A stretch of 64,000 nt of DNA, taken from assembly GCA_964023205.1 (NCBI GenBank), contig OZ026843.1:2031029-2095028 (forward strand). Reading direction: 5' to 3'. How positions within the stretch are numbered: position 1 is the stretch's first letter; each line of letters begins with the position of its first letter. Position numbers and translations under genes: made by a program. This document shows, in pieces, positions 13,101 to 25,053 of the stretch. Below the pieces are notes generated by a model. It worked only from the letters and a program-made list of their open reading frames with translations, did no database searches and had not been told where the DNA came from. This stretch comes from Lutraria lutraria. Lineage: Eukaryota; Mollusca; Bivalvia; Venerida; Mactridae.

Positions 13101-14503
13101 TTCTACTTGCGCTTCAAAACTCCAAAGCGTTACGCTACTGTCTACACGTGTATTCTCTTGTGTGAGCTATTTGAATCTTTACTTATCATCAAAGCATTCA
13201 AGTCTGCCTCGGGAACATTGCTAATTGAAAGTATGTTTAAGTCATGCGAAGGTACAATCAAGAACAGATTTTATTATGAACAACTCGTCAAATAAATGAA
13301 AATGATTTAATAACCTAAGATCTGTATGAACGGTAGGCGCATCAATACTGCGCATGTGTTATTGTAGGGTGCCTTTAAAAATTATTGCATGCTTTTACAT
13401 TGGAAACTGGTGTGAGGTACAATAATCGTTATTATAAACTTAGGATAAGGTAGAAACTCCTGACTGGACATACATCAAATGTTGATACTCGTGGTGATGG
13501 ATTGACGGATACGACACCAGAAATCATGGACCGGTAACTTTGTTTGCGAGATTTCGTCCACCTGGAAGAAGAAACAACATAAGGATTTTACTGAGAATTC
13601 CCTAGTACACGCCTGACAGATTATCGGAATGGTTAGAACTCGGGCCCCAGTTTCACGAACAAAATTGAGACATTCAATAATGGACACAAGTGTTATTTTT
13701 TCTGTCTAGAAATCATGTGTCTTTGATCAGCAATATTTCCATTTGTTTCCTCCTCATTAAATAAGAACGTGTTAATTAAACATGCTGGCATAAAATAGTG
13801 TGGATCTGGCACAAAAATTGAGTCTCAAAACTCCATTTTCACTTGTGTCAAACATCAAATTCTCAATAACGAACTCAAATTATGTTTACAGTTAGAAGAA
13901 ATTATAGCTACGTTGATTTTGTATGAAACTGTTATTAGATCTCTGTACCTACATTCATTAAAACAGAGAAGTGCCATGGTTGATTTAATAAATTAGGTTG
14001 AGTTTAAGCAAAAACTTATTTTTTGTGAAGCTGGGGCCAGGTAAGCCAGGTACTCTCTTTTACTTATCAGAGTGCTTTAACTCATAATACATGTAACTTA
14101 AATACGGATTAATACAAGAAATGAGATTTATTATATCATTGGGTACATATAATGACGATAATAAAATGGGTATCAAGTTCCCATTGTTGAAAGAGAAACG
14201 GGTTATTTCCATCGTCGGATTCCCAGTGTCAGCCATGATGGAAAGTAGCCCGTGAACAACAACAACAAATTGGCGGCCTGCCTATTACGTCCGAGGCACA
14301 TTTCTCTGGACAAACCGATTGGGAATTACTAGGTATCTAGCCGAGTCCGATGGAGTAGACAAATACGTGTAATTAAAGAATATTCTAACTTACTCCCTTT
14401 TCTCCACTGAGCTACTTTCATCATCACTGGATGGGGAATCACTGTCACGGTCATCTGGTACAGTAAGTGTGTCAACTTGAATCGTCTGCTCAGAATCCGA
14501 CAT
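10101..14503 (-). CDS. copper amine oxidase-like, membrane-anchored, active site lost (AOC-A)
   Basis: Three exons (14394-14503, 13474-13561, 10101-12470) join in frame to 855 residues. ATG at 14503 opens an acidic, serine-rich tail; a hydrophobic segment at about residues 93-118 predicts a type II membrane protein. The remainder aligns throughout with AOC-B and the copper amine oxidase family, which oxidises primary amines with topaquinone and Cu(II). Key residues are changed. The cofactor motif Asn-Tyr-Asp reads WNSDF (Ser567, codon 10968-10970). The position of the catalytic-base Asp is His479. The copper pair His-x-His reads MHVDL (His618, Asp620). The third His, in SHHIP, is kept. Length and frame are otherwise intact, so this is probably an expressed pseudoenzyme rather than a decayed gene. 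Family certain; inactivity inferred. The intron phases, and donor GA|GTAAGT of exon 1, agree. Confidence 0.88.
12898..12995. mobile_element. short inverted-repeat element in AOC-A intron 2
   Basis: Perfect 19-bp arms, TCACATTTCTGAGAGGGCG at 12898-12916 and its complement at 12977-12995, enclose 60 bp. The match continues imperfectly outward. The size and structure suggest a minimal MITE or solo foldback. Confidence 0.6.
14155..14285 (+). repeat. exon-like dispersed repeat, copy 2 (AOC-A intron 1)
   Basis: Resembles 18140-18290 in the same orientation and 6440-6540 in the opposite one. Shared blocks are ATGGGTATCAAGTTCCCATT, AGCCATGATGGAAAGT and AGCCCGTGAACAAC. The frame is interrupted here, so it is not a working exon. 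Confidence 0.65.
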
Positions 14504-15627
14504 GTTAAAGTCACCAAAATAAATCACAACTTGTAAACTTTAAATAGACTCCAGATCTTTCTTATCATTTTGTTCTGAAAATATTCAATTACATTTGTGT
14601 ATTTGACAAGATCCAAAGAAATGATTATCAAATTTAAATGATTTTTTCTTTTCATTTGATGACAGTATAATATTCAATAAGGATTAATTCCACAGATACA
14701 TGCACGGTGTATAACTACATTTACAATGTATTTAATTCATCTGGTCGTTAACCACTGATAAATTCCTAACTGGACAGAGACAAAGTTATGGTCAAATACA
14801 TAGATGTACAGATGATGTAGTATATACCTCATCTGGGCAACAGGAAATACCTCGTCTCTATGAAACAGCGTTATGAGACGTACAAACCGAGTAAGTCGAG
14901 TGCTCAATGTAAATAAAGACGTCCCTGTATAGTTTTGCTCGTTTTGATAGTAAACATGATTAGATCCCCAGTTACTTGTTTTTTTCTATTGTGCTTGATA
15001 TATAATTATGTTCGTAATAATAATTCTTTTTAAGTCATTCCAGGGTCATTGACAACATAGAAAACATGCACATTTTTCCTGGCGTGTTTTAAACACTACA
15101 GAGCAAATGTCTGTTATTAGGTAAGTTGTTGGTTCGAGAACCACGCATGACACAGTCATGCTGTTTCACAGTGATGCTTGGAATACATCGCATTCTGTAC
15201 GATTTAAAAAATTTCCCTACCTCTGATGCACATAGGTCGTAACTACTCGAGCATTTCCGTAACTAAGAAATAAGCCTCGTACATAAGTAAAGGGTTACAA
15301 ATTAATTTTGGTTATGTCGTTTCCAGTCACTACATTTTCAACAGTCGGTACATGTATTCGTTCAATCTCTACCCAGTGTTGTCGTTCCTTTCCAATCCAC
15401 ACACACCTCTGTCAACGTCTCAATGCCAAGATTCTTGGCAAACTACACTTTGATCAATAAGATTATTTTGTGTGTATTTTATAAATATTTATAAGATATC
15501 ATAATGAAATGTATGTCATATCGTTTTAGATAAACGCTTCAGTTTGCTCCGTTATAAGATGTGCCATTAGCGATTATTTAACGTTGTAACTCGATCTAAA
15601 CCAAACTTAGTGGAGTAATACCAAAGG
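14504..15627. other. upstream region of AOC-A, no gene seen
   Basis: AT-rich sequence that should hold the AOC-A promoter and any non-coding leader. No long frame, repeat unit or tRNA is recognisable. Confidence 0.4.
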
Positions 15628-16822
15628 AAATCAAAGTACTGAAAGTACTGTCGGACTTGATTTTTACCATACGAGACAAAAGAGAGAAATGTGTACCCAC
15701 ATCGTTCGAGCCCATACAAATATTTTAACATTTAAAATTACGGACCGATTTTTCATTCATATTGAAATGCAGGTCATATGCATATAGGTAAATGACATAA
15801 GCTAGGGCTTTACTATAGTCCCTTTGCTAAAATTTTAAAATGAAAAAAACCTGATATTGGAAAGTTTAATGATTAGCACATAAATTGAGGACACTTTAAT
15901 TGCATTAAAAACTCTTTATTGTACAAAACTAGTAAACAACACTTCAGTAACAGTAAATACAAACATTTATTCTTCTGGTTTTAACACAACAGAACATCGT
16001 CGCATTGAACACATTCAGGGTCACTCAAATAAAAAAGGTCATGACACAGTAGAGTAAGACCTATATGACCTATAGTTAACCCGATGTTGCATGAAATTCA
16101 GACGTGATTATGTAATTCTAAATAATCTGGCGTAAAAGGAACTCTTAAACAGTAAATTTTAAAAGCACGTATCCAGTAATTTACGTTCGTATTTAGCGAC
16201 TCGAATTATTATTCTTAAGCCGCAGTTTTAACATTCAACCTTCGATAAATCAAACTCCCCACATCGGTTACGCTTTGCTACTAGCCACTGCGGGGAGTGA
16301 GTCTATAAATAGCGATTCCGTCATCAAAATAACACTAGTTGGTGTGAATATCACGGAATACGATTAAATGAGAATTCGCTTTGTAATATTAAGAAATGTT
16401 AGAAAGGCACAAAACACACACATCGATGGTAGATTGTTGCAACTGCATGAATACGTCCGTGGAGATTTTTCTGAACTATCGAACGAAAACCGAAAGTAGA
16501 ACTACTTTTACGGCAAGATATTTTATTGGACAGTGAATGCGCGGTTTTAATTCTACGCATTTGAAAATCTCATGTATCTACCGACAAGCACTTATTTAGA
16601 TACAGGACTCTTTCCATGTAGTTACAATAGAATGATTTGAAATGTATTTAGATCTGACACACTTAATTGGGGAAAGATTCCAGATACTTCTATATAAACA
16701 TACCATTTAGTTGCGTACTATTTCCTTTATGTGGCATTCTTTTAACCAAGCTGTTATGGAGTCCAGCGACAAATATAAGTCAACGATTACAAAGGACTTG
16801 ATTTTGATAAAAATCAAGTCCA
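15628..16822 (+). repeat. left arm of inverted repeat IR1
   Basis: This stretch recurs as its reverse complement at 17000-18033. Landmarks shared by the arms include GTACTGAAAGTACTGTCGGA at the outer end, CATCGATGGTAGATTG, and CGACAAGCACTTATTTAGAT. The left arm carries about 230 bp (roughly 15720-15945) absent from the right arm. At the inner end GGACTTGATTTT and its own complement form a short palindrome (16794-16821). No convincing coding sequence was found in either arm. Confidence 0.85.
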
Positions 16823-16999
16823 AAAATCAAAACGTGGATAACGAAGAGATAGCAATCTCGGATGTTAGTTTCCTCTCATTTAGTTGAAGTATGCGATTCT
16901 TTTCAGATAAACAAAACAAAACAATCTTTTTTAGTTTCCTTTCGAGGTGTTGTCACCATTTTGAAAGCACGCGTCTGTCATTGAGAAGCCAGACTACTT

Positions 17000-18033
17000 T
17001 TTGGACTTGATTTTTATCAAAATCAATTCCTTCGTAATCGGTGAGCAAACTTTTGTCGCTGGACTCCATAACAGCTTGGTTAAAAGAATGCCGCATAAAG
17101 GAAGTAGTACGTAACTAAATGGTATGTTTATATAGAAGTATCTAGAATCTTTCCCCAATTAAGTGTGTCGGATCTAAATATATTTCAAATCGTTTTATTG
17201 TAACTAGATGGAAAGAGTCATGTATCTAAATAAAGTGCTTGTCGGTAGATACATGAGATATTCAAATGCGTATAATTAAAACCGCGTATCCACTGTCCAA
17301 TAAAATATATTGCCGTAAAAGTACATGTAGTTCTACTTTCGGTTTTCGTTCGATGGTACAGAAACATCTCTACGGACGTATTCATGCATTTGCAACAATC
17401 TACCATCGATGTATGTGTTTTGTGCCTTTTCAACATTTCTTAATATTACAGGGCGAATTCTCATCTATCATATTTCCGTGATAATCACACCAACTAGTGT
17501 TAGTTTGATGACGCAATCGCTATTTATAGACTCACTCCCCGCAGTGGTTACTTCCCTTGATAAGTACAAAAGTTACAGTAGCAAAGCGTAACCGGTGTGA
17601 GGAGTTTGATTCATGTCAGGTAAACTTCGGAGGTTGAATGTTTAAACTGCGGCTTACGAATAATGATTCGAGTCGCTAAATACGAACGTAAATTACTGGA
17701 TACGTGCGTTTAAAATTACAGTTTAAGAGTTCCCTTTACGCAAATTTTTTTATAATTACATGATCACGTCTGAATTCCATGCAACATCGGGTTAACTATA
17801 GGTCATATAGGTTTTACTCTACTATGTCAGGGCCTTTTTAATTTGAGTGACCCTGATTGTGTTCAATGCGACGATGTTCTGTTGTGTTAAAACCAGGAGA
17901 ATCGATGTTGGTATTTACTGTTACTGATGGTCGGTCAAATTATTTGTATGGGCACGAACGATGTGGGTACACATTTCTCTTTTTTGCTTCGTATGGTAAA
18001 AATCAAGTCCGACAGTACTTTCAGTACTTTGAT
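17000..18033 (-). repeat. right arm of inverted repeat IR1
   Basis: Diverged reverse complement of 15628-16822, separated from it by a spacer of about 177 bp. Substitutions and small indels are scattered along the arm, so the duplication is not brand new. The outermost motif AATCAAAGTACTGAAAGTAC occurs a third time, slightly changed, at 18382-18412. Confidence 0.85.
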
Positions 18034-18134
18034 TGGTTAGTGTGAGCGTAGCGGGAACGACAGCACTGGATAGAGATTGGTGCTCGTTTTCAAGAATCAT
18101 TCTCAAAATAGCTGACTTTCAAACGAACTTATCG

Positions 18135-18300
18135 TTCGTGATTGATAAAATGGGCATCAAGTTCCCATTGAAAGAGAAACAGACTGTTTCCATCGTTGTA
18201 TTCTCAGGGTCAGCCATGATGGAAACTTGGAAAGTAGCCCGTGAACAACAACTACAGTACAGCGGCCTCCCTATTATGTTCTTAGGCAAACGCCGAGGAG
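18135..18300 (+). repeat. exon-like dispersed repeat, copy 3
   Basis: The best-preserved of three copies. A plus frame reads MGIKFPLKEKQTVSIVVF and a minus frame reads MADPENTTMETVCFSFNG; neither is recognised. Together with 14155-14285 it flanks IR1 in direct orientation. It may be a mobile element fragment or a duplicated exon of a multicopy gene; the sequence alone does not decide. Confidence 0.5.
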
Positions 18301-18469
18301 TTTCGATTAAGGTTTGTTTGAGTAATGTGAATAATAATAGTACTTCTTTGTGTGTAGAAATCCAGGTCACATGACTGAAGAAAATCAAAGCACTGAGAGT
18401 ACTGTCAGGAACAAAGTTTAAATGTGTTAGATAAAACCATTCTTAAAAGATAAAGGCCAGTCCCTGTCG

Positions 18470-18790
18470 ACAATTTGATGAACAGTTCACAAAATGCTCA
18501 TGAGCTTATTCATGAATAGTTCATGAAATTATTCACGACCTACAAATTGTACATGTGGTTAATAAACTTTGTCTGATGAAGTTCATGAAAAAAAAATGTT
18601 CATTAACTAATTCAGGAACCTTATGCAGTCTTTATCTAAAGGTCTTTTTCATAAGCTTCATGAACTATTCATGAATTATTTTAATGAACCTTTGATGAAC
18701 AATTCATGAATAAGCTAATGAACATTTCGTGAACTTATGATGTTCTTGAAAAGTTGGTGAAATTCCATGAATTGTTCACGGACTTCAGTG
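18470..18790. repeat. TTCATGAA-rich cluster
   Basis: About 320 bp in which TTCATGAA, TTCATGAAC and near variants (TTCACGAA, TTCGTGAAC) occur more than ten times in both orientations, since the 8-mer is its own complement. The two halves form an imperfect foldback. There is no coding frame. It looks like a dispersed palindromic repeat. Confidence 0.65.
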
Positions 18791-19171
18791 AGAAATTACT
18801 AGCTGAAAACCCAAACAAATTCAGTACCTTCAGCGCTTTGATTTATATACACGCATTAAACTGTACATAAACCGTCTGTACTCAACTTCTGACCCTGTGT
18901 CATTATGTAATCTCCACACTGAGATTGTGGCACTACTTTTGTGAATGAAACTATTTCCAGTATGTAGTAAATCTTTTCACCTGGACAGATTATGAATGAA
19001 CTTTGGTGTGGATGCATACTTAATTATCATACTTGTTAGTTTTTCAGTTTAAATCGCCAAAATAGTTCACGTGCTTTCAAAATCAACAGAATTCTGCAAT
19101 AAATCTCAAACTTTTATCAATATTGTAAAGTCTGCAATGTATACTTACACAACACATGATACTATTTTGCA

Positions 19172-19441
19172 ATGCGGATGAGAGGCGTCACTGTTTTGTT
19201 AAACAAAATGAGGTGTATACCTGTAGGAACTTCGTTCCTAAAAACGGACTTTTTGCCCAGTCCAGACGATGACGGTGTCCATTTTAAGGGTTTTTACTTT
19301 CAATGGTTTCACTGCACTTTATCTAATACAATAGTGAAGGAAGTGGCTCATAGCTTCACTTATGACGTTCTATTCAGAGGTGGAAGACAAATAACTGTGA
19401 CATTTGAGGTTATTAACTTTCAGATTGGTCTCCAATCTTAG
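19172..19441 (+). other. unrecognised 89-codon open frame
   Basis: A single-exon frame starting MRMRGVTVLLNKMRC and ending FEVINFQIGLQS, between the TTCATGAA cluster and IR2. Composition is protein-like (mixed charge, aromatics) and it is followed closely by AT-rich sequence. No domain is recognised and no clear splice partners were found. It could be an exon of an unrecognised gene, a remnant, or chance. Confidence 0.2.
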
Positions 19442-19991
19442 ACTTACTTATTTATATTTTGTACTGGTAATATTGTAAGATCCAAGGAGAAAGAACATAC
19501 AGTGATAAAAAAACACAAAGATTAAGTATGTCCGTCTAGAATATTTACATTAATTATTTCCATAAATAATGATGGTGAAAATGAATTCTTGCTTAGTATA
19601 TATACAGTACAACATGTCCAGAGCGGCCCTCTCTTGAGAAACAACCTCCCTCAATAACAACATGATTTCCCTCTGCATGATTGAACTATTAATTTAACCT
19701 CTCTAGAGCAACAACTTTTCAACAACAACACAATTTTGCTACTCCCAAAGGGTGTTGCTTTGGAGAGGTTGCAGTGTGTACAATTGATAAACGATGTAGA
19801 CATGTTTTATGCGTGTCTTATATTGACTATCCAATATGGCACATCAAATGTAGGACAGTACAATTACCATTTTAACAATTATTATGCGCATGTAACACAG
19901 AAATACAAACACAACTACTAAAATCATTCTGAGCATTTATTTTGCCATCTTTTGAAAATGAACAGATTGTTTTAAATATTGAACGCACACA

Positions 19992-22197
19992 TCAAGCTAT
20001 TTTCCTTTCGACCTCAGCACAAGTACCTGAAAATGGAGATCACAATATGTAATTTAAAGATTAAATGAAAAAATGTTTCAAACTATTATTAACTTGTGGA
20101 ATTCGATTGTTCTTATGCGGTACTTTATTAATTGTAATATATATTCTCTATAAGGCAATGATAGAATACATCGATGAACATATGACAGCATTTTTATTAT
20201 TTCTTTTTTTTAAAGGAACACACGGTTTATGTGGAAGAACATCTCACCGTCATTAAAGAAGAAATGTGAAATTTGTATATTTTCACTGAGAACGCGTCTT
20301 TGTTTAATGTACCCAGTTCTTGAATATCAAGAACGGTAATTTCACACTTATGTTTTTGTACAAGTATATATGGGTGTAGGTATGATAAATAAGATATTGT
20401 CATACCTCTATAGTTTCCATGGATACCACTCTCACAATATACGCCTAAAATGCCACCTAACCCTTCATTATCATCATCAGCAGTAATTATATGAATGGGT
20501 CGTGGTTCAGTTCTGGTCTTCAATGCTTCGTTCTTAATTTGGTCATCCGTGATGTCAGCTTTAACGGATTTCACGAGTTCGTCTGAAAATTTCAGAATGT
20601 AAATGTTTTATACATTAAGATCTCATGAATAGTTTGCTGATAAAACAAAATCTAAGAATATCTAATATTTTATCAATATATATTTTTGTAATTTGATTTA
20701 CTAGAAAGAATTCCTAGAAGTTTAAGAATGACTCCTGACATGATTCATTTGATATACTAGTACATTGTATCTCAAAGAGGGTTATGTGAACGTTTTCTCA
20801 CTTGTTTTATATTCTAGACGTTAGTCATGAATGAAATTGTAATCTTCATTCGCTGATATTCTTAACTTACTCCAATGTTGTTACATCATACTATTTAGAA
20901 GCATTAATTAAGAAGGCATGTGTTTTTTAATGCAAACTTACTTTGTATCATCACTCTTTCAAGAAAGGCCTGTCGCTTTCTCTTGGCAATCTTTCTAATT
21001 AACTTCTGCCCAGAAACTTTGTATTGTCCAAAGCTTATTGGCGCATATTTCAACAACTGTTTGATAATTTTTAAATCTCTTTTTTGTGTTGATGAAATTT
21101 CAGCTCCTAAAAATTAAACATACACATCAATTGTAAAAGTATTAAGTTACCAACATGCTTTTGAGTTTATGCTAAATACACTGTTGATTTGTATCTTCGT
21201 CTTCTTATATTTGATGGTGACATTGATTTTGTGATACTTATAGATCAGGTAGGTCATAAAAGATGATGCACATGCACATTTTGTATCTTATAGTTTTACG
21301 ATAAAAGCAGACAACCAGTACAGTCTTCATTCCACAAAATAGAAATTAATTCTTGAAAACGAAGTTTAATCAATCGAAGACTATTTAATATGTTGCTTGT
21401 TTGAGTTTTACCCCCTTTTTAACAGTCAGAGTCATATGCAGTCTACCTCCTGTGAAGAACCAGTACTAGACTCCCATCCTCCGTAAGCAACTGCCTACTT
21501 CTCACATGAAGAGACATGGTCGGTAGCGGGGCTCGAACCCACGACCTCTATTAGTGAGAGGTTACAGTGATTTGAAGTCAGCGACCTTAACCACTGGACC
21601 TCAGAGGCGGTATTTAATTAGATTAAAAATGATCATTATGATTAAATAAGTTAAACAAATTTTATGTATTACTGAAGAAACTCATGATTTATTGCCTTTG
21701 GTTTACTTACCGTTTGGACGATCAACACTCAGCATATAGAAGATATCATTAGGAAAGCTCAGCTCAGCACATGCCATGATGGAATACTTTGTGTTTTGGT
21801 ATGTATACCTTCTCACTGGCATGGTGACAACACTGGATGGATCAATCAGGTCTTCTGGACCTAAATAAATATATTTTCATAGAATTCAAAATTTAATGAA
21901 AGTAATAAATAAATTTCGGTTTTAAAAATGCCTCTGTTCAGATTTTAAAAAATAGTATAAATAACAAAGAAATCGTAAAGAGAAATACATTTATTAGTAA
22001 TATGTGTATGGCCATGTTCTGGTGTGGTGGTATTTATTTGCTCTTAAAATATTTAATTATAATAAATATTTTATCATAAAATGTTCACTTTAGATCGAGA
22101 GCAAATGAATAACAATTTTACTTGATAAAAAAAACACATAAAACTTACCTTGCAAGTTCCATGAATTTTCTTTTGGAGAATAAAACAAAGGATCCAT
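19992..22197 (-). CDS. unrecognised five-exon gene, left copy
   Basis: Exons 22149-22197, 21711-21860, 20942-21106, 20406-20582 and 19992-20026 join in frame to 191 residues, with GT-AG boundaries at all four introns. The protein starts MDPLFYSPKENSWNLQ. The middle has MPVRRYTYQNTKYSIMACAE and FPNDIFYMLSVDRPNG, then a basic stretch, GQKLIRKIAKRKRQAFLE. An acidic block follows (ITADDDNEGLGG), and the end is AEVERKIA. No signal peptide or membrane segment is seen, so it is probably intracellular; the KRKR cluster could be nuclear targeting. I do not recognise the family. The mirrored copy keeps the same exons, which supports coding function. All four donors are intact here (CAAG|GTAAGT at exon 1), unlike the partner. 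Confidence 0.75.
21393..21610 (-). repeat. tRNA-derived SINE in left copy, intron 2
   Basis: Minus-strand head GCCTCAGAGGTCCAGTGG, box B-like GGGTTCGAGCCCC, and a body ending in a TAAAAAGGGGGTAAAA tail. The long variable region suggests a tRNA-Ser or tRNA-Leu type ancestor. The orthologous insertion is at 23430-23646, so it predates the IR2 duplication. A decayed relative is at 52080-52290. Confidence 0.8.
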
Positions 22198-22839
22198 CGA
22201 TTAATGTAATAAATAATGTAAAATAGTCTTCTCGTTGTTTTTGGCTTCTTACACTTTTGTACTTCCGCCCGTAACTAAGGAAGTAACGTTAAACGTTGAC
22301 GTTACGTAATTGACGTCAGATGACGTTTGTTATATTCAACGACTACAAAATCGAGTCGGTAACAGAATTTCGCCAGGTCGTTGAAGATCCATTTTGGGGA
22401 AATTCTGATACTGACTCGATTTTGTAGTCGTTGAATATATCAAACGTCATCTGACTTCAATTACGTAACGTCAGTAACGGAATTTCGCCAGGTCGTTGAA
22501 TAATAAATGTAAAATAAGATATTATATAAATATCTAATAATAATAATCAGATATACTCATAAATAAATTCTAGTTTCTTGTCGTGACAAAAATGTTTCAG
22601 CAATAAATATAGAGTGTAAGAAATCTGCCAATGTTAAAAAATACATGGATTTTCAACGAACTGGCGAAATTCTGTTACCGACTCGATTTTGCAGTCGTTG
22701 AATATAACAAACGTCATCTGACGTCAATTACGTAACGTCAACGTTTAACGTTACTTCCTTAGTTACGGGCGGAAGTACAAAAGTGTAAGAAGCCAAAAAC
22801 AACGAGAAGACTATTTTACATTATTCATTACATTAATCG
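22198..22839. promoter_or_regulatory. shared central region of the divergent gene pair
   Basis: About 640 bp separate the two divergent start codons. The palindrome TGACGTCA (CRE/ATF consensus) occurs in the two outer copies, beside TTACGTAA and further ACGTCA halves; a third block at 22400-22495 has one change (TGACTTCA). GAATTTCGCCAGGTCGTTGA is repeated here in both orientations. The layout suggests a bidirectional promoter with CREB/ATF-type sites; that role is inferred. Confidence 0.5.
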
Positions 22840-25053
22840 ATGGATCCTTTGTTTTATTCTCCAAAAGAAAATTCATGGAACTTGCAAGGAAAGTTTTATG
22901 TGTTTTTTTTATCAAGTAAAATTGTTATTCATTTGCTCTCGATCTAAAGTGAACATTTTATAATGAAATATTTATTATAATTAAATATTTTAAGAGCAAA
23001 TAAATACCACCACACCAGAACATGGCCATACACATATTACTAATAAATGTATTTCTCTTTACGATTTCTTTGTTATTTATACTATTTTTTAAAATCTGAA
23101 CAGAGGCATTTTTAAAACCGAAATTTATTTATTACTTTCATTAAATTTTGAATTCTATGAAAATATATTTATTTAGGTCCAGAAGACCTGATTGATCCAT
23201 CCAGTGTTGTCACCATGCCAGTGAGAAGGTATACATACCAAAACACAAAGTATTCCATCATGGCATGTGCTGAGCTGAGCTTTCCGAATGATATCTTCTA
23301 TATGCTGAGTGTTGATCGTCCAAACGGTAAGTAAACCAAAGGCAATAAATCATGAGTTTCTTCAGTAATACATAAATGTTTTTTAAACTTATTTAATCAT
23401 AATGATCATTTTTAATCTAATTAAATACCGCCTCCGAGGTCCAGTGGTTAAGGTCGCTGACTTCAAATCACTGTAACCTCTCACTAATAGAGGTCGTGGG
23501 TTCGAGCCCCGCTACCGACCATGTCTCTTCATGTGAGAAGTAGGCAGTTGCTTACGGAGGATGGAAGTCTAGTACTGGTTCTTCACAGGAGGTAGACTGC
23601 ATATGACTCTGACTGTTAAAAAGGGGTAAAACTCGAACAAGCAAAATATTAAATAGTCTTCGATTGATTGAACTTCGTTTTCAAGAATTAATTTCTATTT
23701 TGTGGAATGAAGACTGTACTGGTTGCCTGCTTTTATCGTAAAACTATAAGATACAAAATGTGCATGTGCATCATCTTTTATGACCTACCTGATCTATAAG
23801 TATCACAAAATCAATGTCCGTGATCATCAAATATAAGAAGACGAAGATACAAACCAGCAGTGTATTTAGCATAAACTCAAAAGCATGTTGGTAACTTAAT
23901 ACTTTTACAATTAATGTGCATGTTTAATTTTTAGGAGTTGAAATTTCAACACAAAAAAGAGATTTAAAAATTATCAAACAGTTGTTGAAATATGCGCCAA
24001 TAAGCTTTGGACAATACAAAGTATCTGGGCAGAAGTTAATTAGAAAGATTGCCAAGAGAAAGCGACAGGCCTTTCTTGAAAGAGTGATGATACAAAGTAA
24101 GTTTGCATGAAAATACGTGCCTTCTTAATTCATGCTTCTAAATAATATCATGTAACAACATTGAAGTAAGTTAAGAATATCAGCGAAATGAAGATTACAA
24201 TTTCATTCATGACTAACGTCCAGAATATAAAACAAGTGAGAAAATGTTCACATATCCCTCTTTGAGATACAATGTACTAGTATATGTATATCAAATGAGT
24301 CATGTCAGGAGTCATTCATAAATTTCTAGGAATTCTTTCTTGCAAATCAAATTACAAAAAAAATATACTGATAAAATATTAGATATTCTTAGATTTTGTT
24401 TTATCAGCAAACTATTCATGAGATCTTAATGTATAAAACATTTACATTCTGAAGTTTTCAGACGAACTCGTGAAATCCGTTAAAGCTGACATCAAGGATG
24501 ACCAAATTAAGAACGAAGCATCGAAGACCAGAACTGAACCACGACCCATTCATATAATTACAGCTGATGATGATAATGAAGGTTTAGGTGGCATTTTAGG
24601 CGTATATTGTGAGAGTGGTATCCATGGAAACTATAGAGGTATGACAATATCTTATTTATCATACTTACACCCATATATACTTGTACTAAAACAAAAGTGT
24701 GAAATTACCCTTCTTGATATTCATGGACTTAGTACATTAAACAAAGACGCATTCTCAGTGAAAATATACAAATTTCACATTTCTTCTTTAATGACGGTGA
24801 GATGTTCTTCCACATAAATCATGTGTTCCTTCAGAAAAAAGAAATAATAAAAATGCTGTCATATGTTCATCAATGTATTCTATCAATGCCTTATAAAGAA
24901 TATATATTACAATTAATAAAGTACCACATAAGAACAACCGAATTCCACACGTTAATAATAGTTTGAAACATTTTTTTCATTTAATCTTTAAATTACATAT
25001 TGTGATATCCATTTTCAGGTACTTGTGCTGAGGTCGAAAGGAAAATAGCTTGA
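22840..25053 (+). CDS. unrecognised five-exon gene, right copy, first splice donor lost
   Basis: Mirror copy of the gene at 19992-22197. Exons are 22840-22888, 23177-23326, 23935-24096, 24462-24638 and 25019-25053, together 190 residues if all are joined; one Ser codon of exon 3 is missing relative to the left copy. Exons 2-5 have normal boundaries and few substitutions. Exon 1 ends CAAG|GAAAGT where the left copy has CAAG|GTAAGT, so the donor GT is lost. Reading on into intron 1 reaches a stop after about 20 codons. Unless another donor or start is used, the full protein cannot be made. It may be a recent pseudogene, a gene with a shifted start, or have a corrected allele elsewhere. Function unknown. 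Confidence 0.6.
23430..23646 (+). repeat. tRNA-derived SINE in right copy, intron 2
   Basis: Mirror of the SINE at 21393-21610: head GCCTCCGAGGTCCAGTGG, box B GGGTTCGAGCCCC, tail near AAAAAGGGGTAAAA. Confidence 0.8.

Larger units (their letters stand above)
19569..22392 (+). repeat. left arm of inverted repeat IR2
   Basis: About 2.8 kb repeated as reverse complement at 22645-25448, with few substitutions and small indels. The arm includes a whole five-exon gene, a tRNA-derived SINE in its intron 2 and, at the outer edge (19617-19790), a repeat also found at 58410-58580. Shared introns and SINE show that genomic DNA, not cDNA, was duplicated. Confidence 0.95.

Noticed and set aside
17218..17436. 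72-codon minus frame in the right arm of IR1
   Set aside because: The counterpart in the left arm is interrupted, composition is not protein-like, and no splice structure is seen.
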